A stretch of 64,000 nucleotides of DNA, from the NCBI GenBank assembly GCA_000697355.1, contig JNEN01001182.1, positions 157,466 through 221,465 of the forward strand. The letters run 5' to 3'. Shown here one piece after another: positions 46,324 to 58,567 of the stretch; position 1 is the stretch's first letter, and each line of letters opens with the position of its first letter. Position numbers and translations under genes: made by a program. The DNA is from Syncephalastrum monosporum B8922 (lineage: Eukaryota; Mucoromycota; Mucoromycetes; Mucorales; Syncephalastraceae). The notes below the pieces were generated by a model that made no database searches, was not told the DNA's origin, and was given only the letters and a program-made list of their open reading frames with translations.

Positions 46324-47814
46324 CTACATCCATATACGCGTTTTGTAAATCTTGAAGAGTTCGCGTACGAGTTCGCGGAAATCGATCCGGCGATCCGCCA
46401 CAAAGTAAAACGTCAGTTTACGACGGTCCCTATGAGAGAGAGTGAGCCCCATGCCAAGACAACATTTCATTCTCTCTCTTTTTGTTTCCTACCACTGATA
46501 CTCGGCATCCACGACTTCCATAGGAAGTTTGCGTTGCCGGGTTTTCTGCTGGCACATGGCCAAGGCCTTTTGCTCGTCGTGGGCTTTGGACAGCAACAAG
46601 TGAATCTCATCGCCCGAGGCGGCTCGGTAGATGCGCTTGATATAAATGTCTGCCTTGGTCAGCGGCGCCGCGTCGTCTGCGCCTTCTTGATGCTGCTGTT
46701 GCTGTTGTTGCTGCTGCTTCTGAATGCCCATGGCCAGGACTTGATCGCTCGCAAGGAGCATGGCGACCTTGCCGAGATCTTTGCCGCGGTCGGCTTCGAC
46801 GATGGCAAGGTCGCCGAGTTGGACGTGAACACCGGCTGGTGCATAAAAAAAGTCGGTGCGACCTGCCTTGAACTCCAACATGTACAACGGGGCTTGTGGT
46901 GGGAGACGGTGTAACGGTACACCTTTTCCCATTTCCTGGTTGGCACGTGGATCACTGACGGAAACGGCGGTTTCGACGCCAGCCGAGGAGGAGGAGGGGG
47001 AGGATGGAGGGAAGTGCGAGTGTGTGTTTGGCATCGCGTGGTCGGTGTGGACAGTGTCATCACTGTTGCTGGTGCTGCTGTGCCTGGATTTGTATGTTCT
47101 TATTTGTCAGTTCGTGTTTCGACTCAGCGCACGTGCAGACCCTGGAAAAAAAAGAAAAATAATTCCTCTCTTTCATTTTGGGTTACATACATTTGGGAGC
47201 TTGACATGCGCTGCAAATGGTCCTGCTGCGCAGCGGACAGTCGGCTCAGGGCTGCTCCAGACGACTTTGATCGCGTGCGGCGACCGGCCTCATCGTCTTC
47301 GCCCTCGTCTTCCTCGGCCATCGTGTCGAGCGAGTGCTCGTATTCTTCGTAGTACTCGTTGTAGCCAAACAAGCCGGGTTCCTCGCCCATCGAGAACGAG
47401 AGACTGCGGTGCTGTCGGTAGATGGGCTCGACAGACACGTCGGGGCACATCGGCACCTCCAGCACGCTCGGTGAATCGGCGGGTTCGGTAGGAAAGATTT
47501 CTTGCGCGTGCGCCGGCGCACTGCTATGACTGAGGTTGCTGTGATTTTCATAAAAAATGGCCGGGCTCTCCCATTGCACGGCCGATGCAGGTTGTTGGGT
47601 TGGGTTGGGTATAGTCGCTGTCGTGTCATGATGCGTCTGGGGCTGTATCGACCGCCGCCCATAGTCAGTATATAAAGATAAAGTAGGATAGCATCCATAG
47701 GCACTTACAGCAGACGTGGGTGATGTGTTATTCTGACGGAGTATGACGTAGTGATATGGATAGGTGAGCTCGTCGTGTTGCTAAATGGGGAGTCGCACGT
47801 CGTACCTGTGCCAT
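46324..47814 (-). CDS. PSP1-domain protein
   Basis: Fungal protein with a C-terminal PSP1 domain, named for the yeast suppressor of DNA polymerase alpha mutations. Exons 47814..47806, 47732..47709, 47642..47191, 47083..46493, 46429..46324; 1182 nt, 393 aa. The first two coding exons are only 9 and 24 nt. The PSP1 domain occupies about residues 245-393: [74 protein letters not shown], then [25 protein letters not shown] polyglutamine loop interrupts the domain near residue 305. The N-terminal part has an acidic [20 protein letters not shown] region and a short basic RRTRSKSS. Related domains occur in bacterial RicT/YaaT. Precise cellular role unknown. Confidence 0.9.
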
Positions 47815-50046
47815 GATAACGGAAACGAACTGTGGCTAGGAGGACGGAGGGCGGTTGGAATGTAGAATGGTTGTGAATGGTATGTGCAAACTGACAACAG
47901 CTGTATAGGAGAAGACCATGACGAGTAGAACGGTGCATGTTAGGTATGGCATGGTGGAGTGGAGACGGAATGGAGGTTGTGCGTGTGTTTCTTTTTTTTT
48001 TTCCGGCGCGTGTTTCCGCTCGTACCTTTTTTCTTTATACAGGCAGGGAAAAAATAAAAGCAAAAAACAAGTGACAACGAAATAGAAGAAAAAGGGTCGA
48101 GCAACCGAAAGAGTCGGAAATGCGTGTTCGTTCCGGTATAAATAACACAGCAATGGATGACCGACAAGACGCGCAGGGGAGAGAAAGAAGTGTTTTGCAC
48201 CCGAGTAGAAAAGCAAGCGAGAGAGAGAGAGAGAGAAAGGAAAGAATATGGAAGGCAGACAAAAGAATCGAAAAATTATTTTTCCGTTTTGGACAAGGGT
48301 CGTCTGGATTCCATATTCATCATTTCCCGCGCTCGTAAAGAGAACAAAAGGCGTTTCAACTCCATCGTATTTAGAGTCCATTTTTCGTTCTCTCGCTCTC
48401 TGTCCTTTTCTGGCCCGCTCCCTTCACGTTCCTCCTTCGTCGAGGCATGATAACTCTAGGTATTTTAAGGAATGTGGAGGTAACACAGGTTTCCATGCTT
48501 TATCGTTTCCGTGTTCCCAGCCAAATCAGAAAGTCGCTCCATGGCAATGCATTTCATCCATGTTTGTAGAAAGTCCTTACTGTCTTCTCTTTCTATATAA
48601 GCCCTATTTAGCATATCCGCATATTGGGGAGGGTTTGTCAGTAAAACACGAGCGCTTCCATTCAAAAAGGAATATCTGATTTTTCTAGAACTTTGTAATT
48701 CTGTATGATACTAAAGTATACGACATTATTGTCGAAAGAGACATGGTCTACGTGGCCCAGGTGGCCTTCTGGCCTAGTTATATGACTTTGTATACTATGT
48801 ATAGAGTACACTTCATACAATGCCCCATGCATAGCTCGCTGTCCTTCCAGATCGCATGGTCACCCCTGGGACCAAAGCTACTTGCACCAAGCTGCTTTGG
48901 CGATACATATGTCTCTATGTGGTGTCGCACAGGCAAACAAGAGCAACACAACACATTATTGAAGTGTTCTTGATCATACTTACAAGTGGATCTTGTCACT
49001 CGCAATCGATCATGCTTGCCAATAAATAAAAGGTAAAAACAAGCAACGCTTCTTGTTCCTCCAATACATGTGCAGTACATACAGTATATTGCAGCTTGAT
49101 GAAAAAGAAGATATCGACAGCTTTTCTGAAGGCAAACCAACGTTGTCATCGAATACCGGGTTATCTGTAAAAGAAACTATAACGAGGAAAATAAAGGAAC
49201 GGGTGTACTTACTTTTGTTCAGCAACGGACGAACGCGCATAAATGCGAACTAACTAAGCAAAAAAGTGCTGCATTACCTGAATGTGCTTATGAATCACTC
49301 AAAACCCTTGTACGACTTTGAATGCGCCATCCCATTTTAACTACCCCTCATTCCCCTTTGGCGGGCATGTCCATAAAGCGAATGGAGTCATTTGGATGAC
49401 TTGGCATTCCTGTTACCCAGGGTGCTCAGCAACGCTTTTCTCCAGAGTCTGTCTATATGAGTTAGTGTCAGTATTATTATTTTGCATGACTAACGAAATG
49501 ACTCTGTAATGAGACCGGTTGAACGAAGAAGCGGAGGTGTTTTTACTCACGCCACTTTTTTTGTTGCGTAGTTTGTCAAGGGAAAGCAAATAAATATATA
49601 TACAACAGTATGGCAGTATGCATGTGTGTTATGGCTGCATGGACGAAGCGCTACAAATCAGATTAAAAAAAAAAAGTAGGACAACTCCTATTGGGCACTT
49701 CTAGATAGAGAGAGGGCAGGTGTAGCGGTATGAGTGCGGAAACGGGCTAGAGAAAGAGAACAACAGCAAGACAACAAGAGCGAGAGGAAGGATGAGAGAA
49801 GCAAGGAGGTATGCCTCGATGAATAAAATATCTGCCAACATGAACTGAATGGTTTTTTTTGTCGGAGGCTGTTCAATTGAATTTCGACAGACTTAACACA
49901 CTTATTTCAACATCCCATCGTTTCTTTTTCTCTTTTAGTTTTTCTCTTGTCTTGACTTGGCCAGTTATTGTCTTTTTCTATAACCTATTCCAAACTCATC
50001 CAGCGATTGCGACATTGACTTCTGATTGCATTCCGTGCTGCGAACG
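47815..50046. other. Intergenic, no supported gene
   Basis: About 2.2 kb between divergent PSP1 and KDM5 genes. Holds purine-rich and pyrimidine-rich tracts (e.g. GA repeat near 48218-48236; CT-rich stretch just before the KDM5 start). ORFs up to 140 codons have low-complexity Phe/Leu or Arg/Lys translations from these tracts and are rejected. No RNA gene recognised. Confidence 0.45.
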
Positions 50047-53000
50047 ATGAAGTCTACGACGGCCCACCGTGCACCGCCTTCCCAACTCAACCATAACCAT
50101 AACCATAACCACCACCTCCGCGATCGGCAGAACGCACAGTCTCAGTCTCCTGCTCTCGATCTCAAGACGGTCAGAACAACGGGAGACCATGTGCCGCGCA
50201 CGCGCGACCGCACCTTTGGCATCCAGGAAGCGCCTACGTACTATCCTACAGAAGACGACTTTCAGGACCCGTTGCAATACATCCAGAAGATACGGCCAGA
50301 GGCTGAACAATTTGGCATCGTCAAGATAGTGCCCCCCGCCAGTTATAAACCCGAGTTCTGCCTCAACACTGAGGTATGTCCTGCCCCCCGTCGTTGCGAG
50401 ATGCCGTGCAGACACTCATCTCTTAACTGCCCCATTCCTTTCTGTATGACTCTAGGAATTCCGCTTTCGCACTCGGCTTCAGAAACTCAACAGTATGGAG
50501 GGTGAGACCAGAGCCAACGTAAATTATTTGGAACAGCTCTATAAATTTCACCGCCTGCATGGCCAGCCTATCAGCCGCATGCCTCAGCTCGACAAACGGC
50601 CCATCGACTTGTTCAAGCTGAAAAAAGAAGTCGCTTCCAGAGGCGGTTATGATGTCGTACGTTGTCCTCCATGTTACCCCCACTCTCCAAATCTTGATGA
50701 TATAGGATTTCAGTGTGGAAAAAACTCACCAAGGAAAATTTTTTAGGTCACTGGCCAGAAAAAATGGGCAGAGATTGGCCGTGTCTTGGGCTATACAAGG
50801 AAACAGTGCACGTCCATGTCGAATGCACTCAAGACGGCCTATAACAAGGTTGTCCTGCCGTACGAGCAATGGCTCGCCCAGCACAAGAAAAATGAGGAGC
50901 CCGTCATCCCGCGCCAGAGCAACAGCCCGGCCGCCGACGATAACGCATCCACCCAAGGCGCCTGCGAAGCCTGCAACTCGAGCGCAGACGAAGACAAAAT
51001 GCTCCTCTGCGACAGCTGTGACCGCGCTTATCATCTCCAATGTCTCGATCCACCCCTAGCGCAAGTGCCCGAATCAGACTGGTACTGTCTCAAATGCCTA
51101 ACTGCTGCTGGCGGCGACTATGGCTTTGAGGATGGTGAAGAGTACTCGCTCCAGAGCTTCCAAAAGGTCTGCGACAAATTCAAGGCCGAATGGTTCCGCG
51201 GCAAGACATCCTATCCTGTGACCGAAGAAGACTGCGAAGATGAATTCTGGCGTCTGGTCGATGATCCGCATGAGACGTGCGAGGTCGAATACGGCGCCGA
51301 TCTGCACAGTACACAGCACGGAAGGTAAGATGAGCGCTTGTGTACATTGGCATGGCGGTTGCTAAGTAACCTACAGTGGTTTCGCTGGTATCGAGCGCAA
51401 CGCAGATGGATATTCATGTGACGATCCGTGGAACCTCAACATGATTCCTATCCTTCCCCAGTCGCTCTTTACGCACATCAAGACCGACATTTCTGGCATG
51501 ATGGTGCCATGGCTGTACATTGGCATGTGCTTCTCCGCCTTTTGTTGGCATAATGAGGATCACTACACCTACTCGATTAACTATATGCACTGGGGCGAAA
51601 CCAAGACATGGTACGGCGTGCCGGGCGACGACACGACCGCCTTTGAGAACACGATGCGTGCCGCTGTGCCCGAACTCTTTGAGCAGCAGCCCGACCTCCT
51701 CTTCCAGCTGACCACCATGCTCAGTCCAGGCCGTCTGGTCAAGAATAATGTCCGCGTCTACGCCGTCGATCAGCGTCCGGGCCAATTTGTCGTGACCTTC
51801 CCCAAGGCCTACCACTCGGGTTTCAACCACGGCTTCAACTTTTGCGAGGCCGTCAACTTTGCCCCGGCCGAATGGGAACATTATGGTCTCGAATGTGCTC
51901 AGCGCTACAAGGAGTACCGACGTCAGCCCTGCTTCTCGCACGACGAGCTGCTGGTCACCACCGCCCACGAAGACACATCGGTCGAAACCGCGCTTTGGCT
52001 CAAGGATGCATTGCACGCGATGCAGCAGCGCGAGCTGCAGGACCGCGCCCAGTTCCGCAAAAAGTACCCCAACGTCCGCGAAGAAGTCAACACAAGCGAA
52101 GAGCGCAACGAAGCTCAGATGCAGTGCGACTATTGCAACTGCTACGTCTATTTATCTTACGTCCGCTGTCAATGCGCCGATCGCGTGTCGTGCCTGGATC
52201 ATCATGATGAGGTAAGTTGGAAGAACTCAAAAATGGCGAAATGCATGATATTCGAGTGGCATGGTTCCTCATTTTGGTAATAAGCTATGCTCGTGTGACA
52301 TGAGCCGCAAGACCCTGGGCGTGCGTCTGACCGAACAACAGATGGACGACTTGGTGCGTGTGGTGATGAACCGTGCGTGCGCGCCGTCTGCCTGGGGCGA
52401 AAAGGTGCGCGAGGCCCTCGAGAGCAAACCGGGTGTCAACATGAAGATCCTGCGCCAGTTTATGAACGAGGCGGAGCGGATATCGGCGCCGCTCCAAGAA
52501 GTGCAGTGGCTCAGGGACTATATGGAGCAAGTCACGACCTGGACGGAAGAAGCCAACAAGTACTTGATCCGCAAGCATCGCCGTCGTGACAGCAAGGAGC
52601 ACGCATCCAAGGTGCTGAACGGGACCCGTTTCCGACACATTGGCGACTTGATTGACCAGGCCCAGCGCATGGCATTTGACGCGCCCGAACTCAAGCTGCT
52701 CCAAGAAACGTACCACACGCTGGTAGACTACAAGCAGCGTCTGGCGAGCGCCCTTCAGAATGAAACCAACATGGACAAGTGCCGCGCACTGTACGAGCGT
52801 GGCCTGGATCTCGGGGCGGACATGGAAGAGATGCAGGTGCTGGAAACACGTTTGAGACGGTATGACTGGGAACGCGAGGCACCGCAGGCGATTATGCCGA
52901 AGTCCAAGGCGACCTATGAAGACGTGGTACGTCTCGTCGAAGAGGCGCGTGCGCTCGGCATCGACCCTCAGGAGGATACGCTGCAGACGCTGGTGCGCAA

Positions 53001-54447
53001 GGAAGCGCATGGCAGAGAGTGGATGGCACGTGCGCAGCGTGTGCTCGAGCAGCCCGCCAGCGCGCAAGAGATCCAAAGCGTGGTGATGGATGCGGTCGAG
53101 TGCCCCAAGATGGATGCCCTGTACGCCTCGGTCGTCGCGCTCGCGACCCGCGTTCACGACGTGACGCGCGAGGTCGAGCGCCTGCGTGGTGTCACTACAG
53201 CCACGCCCATCGACGACCGCCCGACCGAGACGGACCTGCACCGCGCTCTCAAGGCTTCCCAGGCACTCTCCTTCCCCATGGCAGGCGTGGACGATCTGCG
53301 CGCCGAAGCGCAGCGCATGGAGGAATGGAGCCAAGAGGCGCTGAAGCTGTTTGCTCCCGTGCGCAACAGCCCGACCAAGACACCCAGCTTCTACCTGAAC
53401 GAGGTGGAGGAGAATGTGGAGACCATTACGACGGCGGCGTTGACGCATGCAAGGGATGTGTACTGCGTGTGCCGGACTGCCGAATCGGGCTTCATGATCG
53501 AGTGCGACGTGTGTCACGAATGGTTCCATAGTCCGTGCGTCAAGCTGGCGCGGCGCGATGCCAAGCTTCAGTCCTCGTACACGTGCCCGATCTGCGATCC
53601 GCACAAGCCGATCCCGCATATCACGAAGCGTGCCAAGCTCGAGGATATCCAGGCCGTCCTCCATGAGGGCGCGCTGCGTCTGCGCATCATCCCCAAGACG
53701 TACCGAATGATTCAAACCCTGGCCGAGCGGGGGGCGGCCTATCGCCAGCACGTCCAGTCGTTCTGCCGCTCCAAGACGCAACTCGGCCTAGAGGATCTTC
53801 CTCGCATCAAGGCCTGTCTAACCGAGCTGGAAGGACTTGAGATCTTGCTTCAGGACGAGCGCGAGTTTTTGCGCACCAAGGTTCAGATGCTGACCGGCAC
53901 GCAGCCTCCTGCTGACCTCCCACCCCACCACCACGCGAATAGCCACCCTCTCCACAACCACCATCACCAACACCATCACCATCATCATCACCATAAAAGT
54001 AATGGTCACCAGCACAACGACCACGTCAGTCACTCCCCGCAGGCAGTGCTGTCACCACCACCACCGCCGCCGTTATCACAGCAGCAGCAACAGCAACAGC
54101 AGTACCTCTGTTCGTGTCGACGACAAGTGCATCCAGACGATCCAACGATGCAAATGATTGGCTGTGACTACTGCCACCACTGGTTCCATATCGCGTGCGT
54201 GAGCCTGACGCCGAGCGACATAGCCGCCATTGAGCAGTACATGTGCCCGTCGTGTGTCAAGAAGAGTCAAGTGCAACCTCCACAGCCGCCGCGGCCACAG
54301 ATCATCAAACTACGCGTGAAGCCGCCATCCCAGGATTTGAAGCGAAAGCATCCGCTCGCGCCAAAACCAGAGGTAGATGATGCCGGCCAAAAGAAGCCAA
54401 GGTTTTACCCGTTTACCAGCGGTCATCATCAAGCCACTACCTCCTAG
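50047..54447 (+). CDS. KDM5/JARID1 (Lid2-type) histone H3K4 demethylase
   Basis: JmjC demethylase removing H3K4 methylation. Exons 50047-50373, 50456-50656, 50747-51324, 51377-52211, 52285-54447; 4104 nt, 1367 aa. In order: JmjN (APTYYPTEDDFQDPLQYI, about 58-100), ARID (exons 2-3, LYKFHRLHGQP to LGYT), PHD1 (CEACNSSADEDKMLLCDSC, about 248-295), JmjC with Fe(II) ligands H427, E429 and H515 and the 2-oxoglutarate lysine K445. A C5HC2 zinc finger (CDYCNCY, CSCDMS) spans intron 4. A PLU-1-like helical region follows, then PHD2 (about 1040-1085) and PHD3 (about 1256-1305). All catalytic residues are present, so the enzyme should be active. A His-rich linker (about 1195-1220) precedes PHD3. It is tail to tail with the ASH2/Bre2 gene. 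Confidence 0.96.
53929..54020 (+). repeat. CAC/CAT repeat encoding poly-histidine
   Basis: CAC/CAT-rich stretch within KDM5 exon 5 that encodes a His-rich linker with a block of eight consecutive His before PHD3. Confidence 0.85.
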
Positions 54448-55096
54448 CTTTCCGCCACTCTTGTCATTTCTCTTCTCTCTCTCCTCTGTCACGCACTTTA
54501 TCTCTCTCTCTCTCTCTCTCTCTCCCTCGCCTTGTCACATAGCATTGCCTTGTCCATCCACACACGCACACATATATACACACACACAAACACACACGTA
54601 CACATACACTACGTACTAGTCTGCCACGCTTAGTATCCCCCCCCTCCCCGTTTCTTTCTCTTTCTCTTTCCGTAAGTCATATATATACGCACACACAAAA
54701 CACACACACACTTTCATAGTACCACCGACAAAATCAAAATTTGGAAGTTCTCTTTTCTTTTCCTTTTTTTTTTCTCCTGTTTCGAACCCTGTGTGTAGGT
54801 ATGTGAGCATGATGCACGCGTGGTGCTAACGCAAAAAGTCAAGAAGTTCTTTTTAGGGAGTACACAGTAGCCATTTGTATTTATCGGTGTAGAAACATGA
54901 CGGAAAGGAGTTATTGAATAGACCTACAATGGGGTATTTTGCCAGATTTATCAGAAGTCTTGCGTTGGCAACCGTCGCCGCGTCATCCGACACATAGTTG
55001 ACTGGAATGATACTGTATCTACAGTATAGAGTTTTATAATATTATTCTAGCTAGGATAGCATTGTAAGTAGCCAATGGATAGGGTATGTATATAAA
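54448..55096. other. Intergenic with CT and CA microsatellites
   Basis: 650 bp between convergent KDM5 and ASH2. A (CT)n run at 54500-54524 and CA/TATA repeats at 54560-54610 and 54680-54712 lie in the likely 3' UTR of KDM5. No gene seen. Confidence 0.7.
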
Positions 55097-57241
55097 CTAC
55101 ATATTACGCCGCCATGCTTTGCTGATTTCGTCTAGCATGTCCCACATGCACTCCTCTGCCATATACTCGTCGTATCGCTGGCTCATGGGCTTCCAGTTCT
55201 CTTCTTGCGGCTCATACTGAAACTGAGGCCCAAAGTTGCAGGTGACCATACCCCCTCGGAACACGCTGATGGCCGGGAAGTAGCCTAGCGTGCCGTCGTC
55301 CTTGAGGGGCGGGTCCTCCGTCCATTGTTGGTGCCGCACCCCATCAAACTCGTCCTCCTCGACGCGGACCCGCGGCATCTCCACGTCGGCGAGCTTCTTT
55401 TGCTTTTTACGCTTCTTGTTGTGTTTGGCAAGGACATGCTCCGGCAGACGTCCAAAGTCCTCATAGTCGATGAGGTCTTCAAACATCTTGCCCTGGTAGA
55501 CGCCATTTTTGTAGACGGCCATGTAGGATCCAGGGATCCGGGCCGGACAGTAGTCTTCTTCAGGCGAGGTGGGCTTGTAATACGGATCAGCCAGCTGCTC
55601 CATTTCCTTACTCGTCCGAAAATCCTTTTCCTCGAACCACAGGTGCTCTTTGTAAGCGATGGGTATCCGTTTCCGTGCCGGGCTCTTGAAGGCGTCTGAC
55701 TTGGGTGGCAGATGGATGAAAAGACCAATCACATCGCCGGTCTGGAAAGGCTCGGCAAACTTTTGCGGTCGTGAGCAGTAGACCTTTTCGCCTGTCTTGT
55801 CCCGATACCCATAGCCATAGGCGTCATAGCCCACGGGAGCATTCAAGCAAGCTAGTGGAGCGTAAAGCATCGCATGAGATGGATCCGAGTTGAGTGGGGG
55901 GGGTATAAGGGCAGCATGGTGACTCTATATATATAAGATAATAATCCCTTCTCGTCTTGCCCAGCCGATGCGCACATGGGGCGCGTGGCCATCGCCGCCA
56001 GGACCTTGCGCTTTCCGGATGGTGGCTTCCCAGTACCAGCTGCCTTGTTTGACGCCGACGTTACCACGGCACATACGGAAGCCTTTGTCGGTCGTCACGG
56101 TCAGACCATCCTGGGCGACCGAGATGTAGGGACTCTTGTCCGCAATCGCAATCTGGCAGCCGCGGCCGTCGTTTTCGGCCTGCTGGTAGGCCACGAGCGA
56201 GAGGATGGATGGCTTGCAGGGGATGTATTTGAAGCCGAAGCGGTTGAAGGGATGGTCGCTGTTGCTGGAATAGCTCGAGAAGGTGTTGAGGAGGGGCAGG
56301 ACGGGCGATTCGGCGCGTGGCGAAGGGGAGGTGGAGACGGTGTCGCGCCACACATGCGAGGCAGCCGTCGAGGCGGGGGGGTGCGACGCCGCATGCGGAC
56401 CTGCTGCTGCAGCGGCTGCACCAGCCGTCGAAGAATAGTCTTCAGAGCGTCGTTTCGGTTTGGCAGCCGCCGAAGAAGGGAGTGCTTTGCCGGACGTCTG
56501 TGACCCGCTCGGGCGAACGTGCCACAGGTCCGGATCAGCGAGGCAGAAATCGGAAGCAGCCGATCGTAACCGTTCGTCGCGTGCCATAAAAGTGTCTTTG
56601 GAAGAATACAAGCAGCTGCCGAGCGTAGCCCACCTAGAGTAAGTAGAGCCAAAGAGGGTCCGTCTGTTATAGCCTTGCGCATGCTTTGCTTTGCGTGTGT
56701 GTAAGGGGGGTTTTTGTGATGCCTTACCATGTGGGCGTGCGAGCGCGTTCAGTGCAAATATTCCGCCAATGCTTGTCGACGTAAGGAATGATCTCCTTCT
56801 TGTTGAAAAAGTATTGCTCCGGGTGCCACTGTGCCATCAGACCTGCGTTCTTGCTCTCGAACAGCTCGCGGTTCTCTGTGCCGATCCGATAGAGAATCTC
56901 CTCCAAGATCAGGTTGGCGATCGTGGTTGAGCAGATATCTTTCCAACCGGCGGTGGTGCGTTCAAACCGTTCGGTGCCATCCCCGCAATGCTTGCAGTGG
57001 AAGTTGTAATTGGTCGTGAACAAGAGCTGCGGTGGGTCTGCTACAGAGGTGCATTCGGCATGGAACCAGTCTCTGCAGACTGGTCAAAGGGATCAGTTCG
57101 CGTCCGCTGGATTCCAGAGAGTGACTCTGTGATAACACTACCTCTGCATTGGAGAACAATGTCCAGTAGATTTCTGTCCTTGCCACAGTAGCAGTACTTG
57201 TGGTGGGTGTTGATGGTGTGAGTAGCATTCCAGGTAGCCAT
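55097..57241 (-). CDS. ASH2/Bre2 subunit of the COMPASS H3K4 methyltransferase complex
   Basis: Core subunit (Ash2L in animals, Bre2/Ash2 in yeasts) that activates Set1. Exons 57241..57142, 57070..56728, 56633..55948, 55851..55097; 1884 nt, 627 aa. The atypical PHD-like finger starts at residue 16 (YCYCGKDRNLLDIVLQC, RDWFHAEC, FHCKHCGDG). The winged-helix region ends with EQYFFNKKEIIPYVDKHW, WWATLGSCLYSSKDTFM and LADPDLW. The SPRY domain follows (FKYIPCKP, GSWYWEATI, HVRIGWARRE joined to CLNAPVGYDAYGYGYRDK, GDVIGLFIHLPP). Keeping the finger and winged helix makes it more like animal ASH2L than budding-yeast Bre2. The intron between exons 3 and 4 has a GG instead of GT donor (AAG|GGATTATT); no GT or GC donor keeps the frame, and read-through stops within 7 codons. 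Confidence 0.9.
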
Positions 57242-58036
57242 GCTGAGTCGTACAGCTTGACTCGCTCCAGGGCCAAAAGGTAAACGACACAAAAGGAAAT
57301 CAAATCTGGGATCCACGCTCCAAGTGCGCACGACCAAATCATCTGCAGACCCCGAATCCAGACACTATGTAACGACATGTACACTTACAGTAGACAGCTG
57401 AGATCAGAACAAGTCAGCTCCAGGACCAACAGAGCAATGAAAGCTGGATCGCCTCTAGCTATACCGTGAGTATAGAATAGAGTAGAGTTCTACGCTGGCT
57501 TACAGGTGGGTACATGGGAGTCGACGGTATCTTCGTGGCACTGTCCAATACCAGGCGTCTATTCCTAGTATGGAACCTCCCGCATCAATCCCTTTGCCGC
57601 ATTCAATCCAAAGGACACATTGATGACCAATATACCTTCTCCCCTCCACACACACTCACCGGCGCATCATACTCAGTGCAGAGTCGCTTTTAGCCTCTCC
57701 ACATATAGACTAGTAGATGTCAAGCGCCGGTCATATGAAGGAAAACATTACAGCAAGAAGCAAAAGAAAGGTTAATTCCACGCTTGGCCTTATCGAATGC
57801 TGATCAGATCATCATCGTGTCATGCCTAGAGATAAGACAAGAAAACGAGTGTGCCTGCTTACCGGGTGTGTATGTGTGCGTGTGCATAGGAATGGAAGGC
57901 ACAATGACCTCATGGGTCACATCTTATTCGTCACCCGTCGGGCGGTGCCTGAATATTCGGTGAACCGCAATAGCCTTTTTTCTTATTAGGACCCAATCTT
58001 TGCCCCTCATTTTCGACACCTCTTCCGCTTTTACCC
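57242..58036. other. Intergenic, no gene seen
   Basis: About 800 bp between divergent ASH2 and the next small gene. Short antisense ORFs extend from the ASH2 5' region but have no support. No tRNA or repeats recognised. Confidence 0.5.
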
Positions 58037-58567
58037 ATGTTCCTTCGACCGATTGTCGCCTCCTCCACTGCCGGCACCACTCGTCGTTTTGCGGCCAAGT
58101 CAGCCACCACCCTGACATGTCTCCGCTGTGCATCCGTCCTGGCCTCCGTACCACCCCAGCCGAGTCTTAATACCCAGCAACAACAGCAGCAGCAGCAGCA
58201 GCAGGAACGAAGGCAGCAGAGCACTCCGTCTGACCATCCGATCGTCACCTCGGCCTCGGTTCCCTTGACGACGCCATCAAACAATGCGTTTCATCCAGAC
58301 TATATACCTCAGAATGTCAAGGCACGACTGACCTTGAACGAGATCCAGCAGGTGCTCGACAACTCCAGGCACTTGCTCAACCACCTCCAGAATGAATACC
58401 TCGAGCATCATATTTTGCAAGACACAGTGGCTGATTTGGCCAAGGAACAGCAGGCTCTCCTCAAGGCTCTCCAACGTCAGCAGAAGCAACTGCAGCAGCA
58501 GCAGCAGCAGCAACATGTCTCGTCATCATGGCGAATTGACCCGAAGGATGACAAGGACAGGTCCTAA
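58037..58567 (+). CDS. Small Gln-rich coiled-coil protein, possibly mitochondrial
   Basis: Single exon, 176 aa, not recognised as a named family. The N-terminal 40 residues have Arg and hydroxylated residues and no acidic residue (MFLRPIVASSTAGTTRRFAA), as in mitochondrial presequences. A polyglutamine run follows near residue 47-56, then a conserved-looking segment FHPDYIPQNVKARLTLNEIQ, VLDNSRHLLNHLQNEYLEHH, and a helical VADLAKEQQALLKALQRQQ that ends in another Gln run. The helical part could form a coiled coil. Codon use resembles the neighbours, so a genuine gene is likely; function unknown. Confidence 0.65.
   Translation: MFLRPIVASSTAGTTRRFAAKSATTLTCLRCASVLASVPPQPSLNTQQQQQQQQQQERRQQSTPSDHPIVTSASVPLTTPSNNAFHPDYIPQNVKARLTLNEIQQVLDNSRHLLNHLQNEYLEHHILQDTVADLAKEQQALLKALQRQQKQLQQQQQQQHVSSSWRIDPKDDKDRS

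Noticed and set aside
48035..48679. Several overlapping ORFs with Arg/Glu- or Phe/Leu-rich translations
   Set aside because: They arise from GA/CT and A/T repeats in the intergenic region; none has a plausible domain.
52285..53781. Minus-strand ORF of 498 codons inside KDM5
   Set aside because: It is a shadow of the GC-rich KDM5 exon 5 on the opposite strand and has no recognisable domain.
55976..56503. Plus-strand ORF of 175 codons
   Set aside because: It is antisense to ASH2 exon 3, which encodes a well-supported SPRY region.
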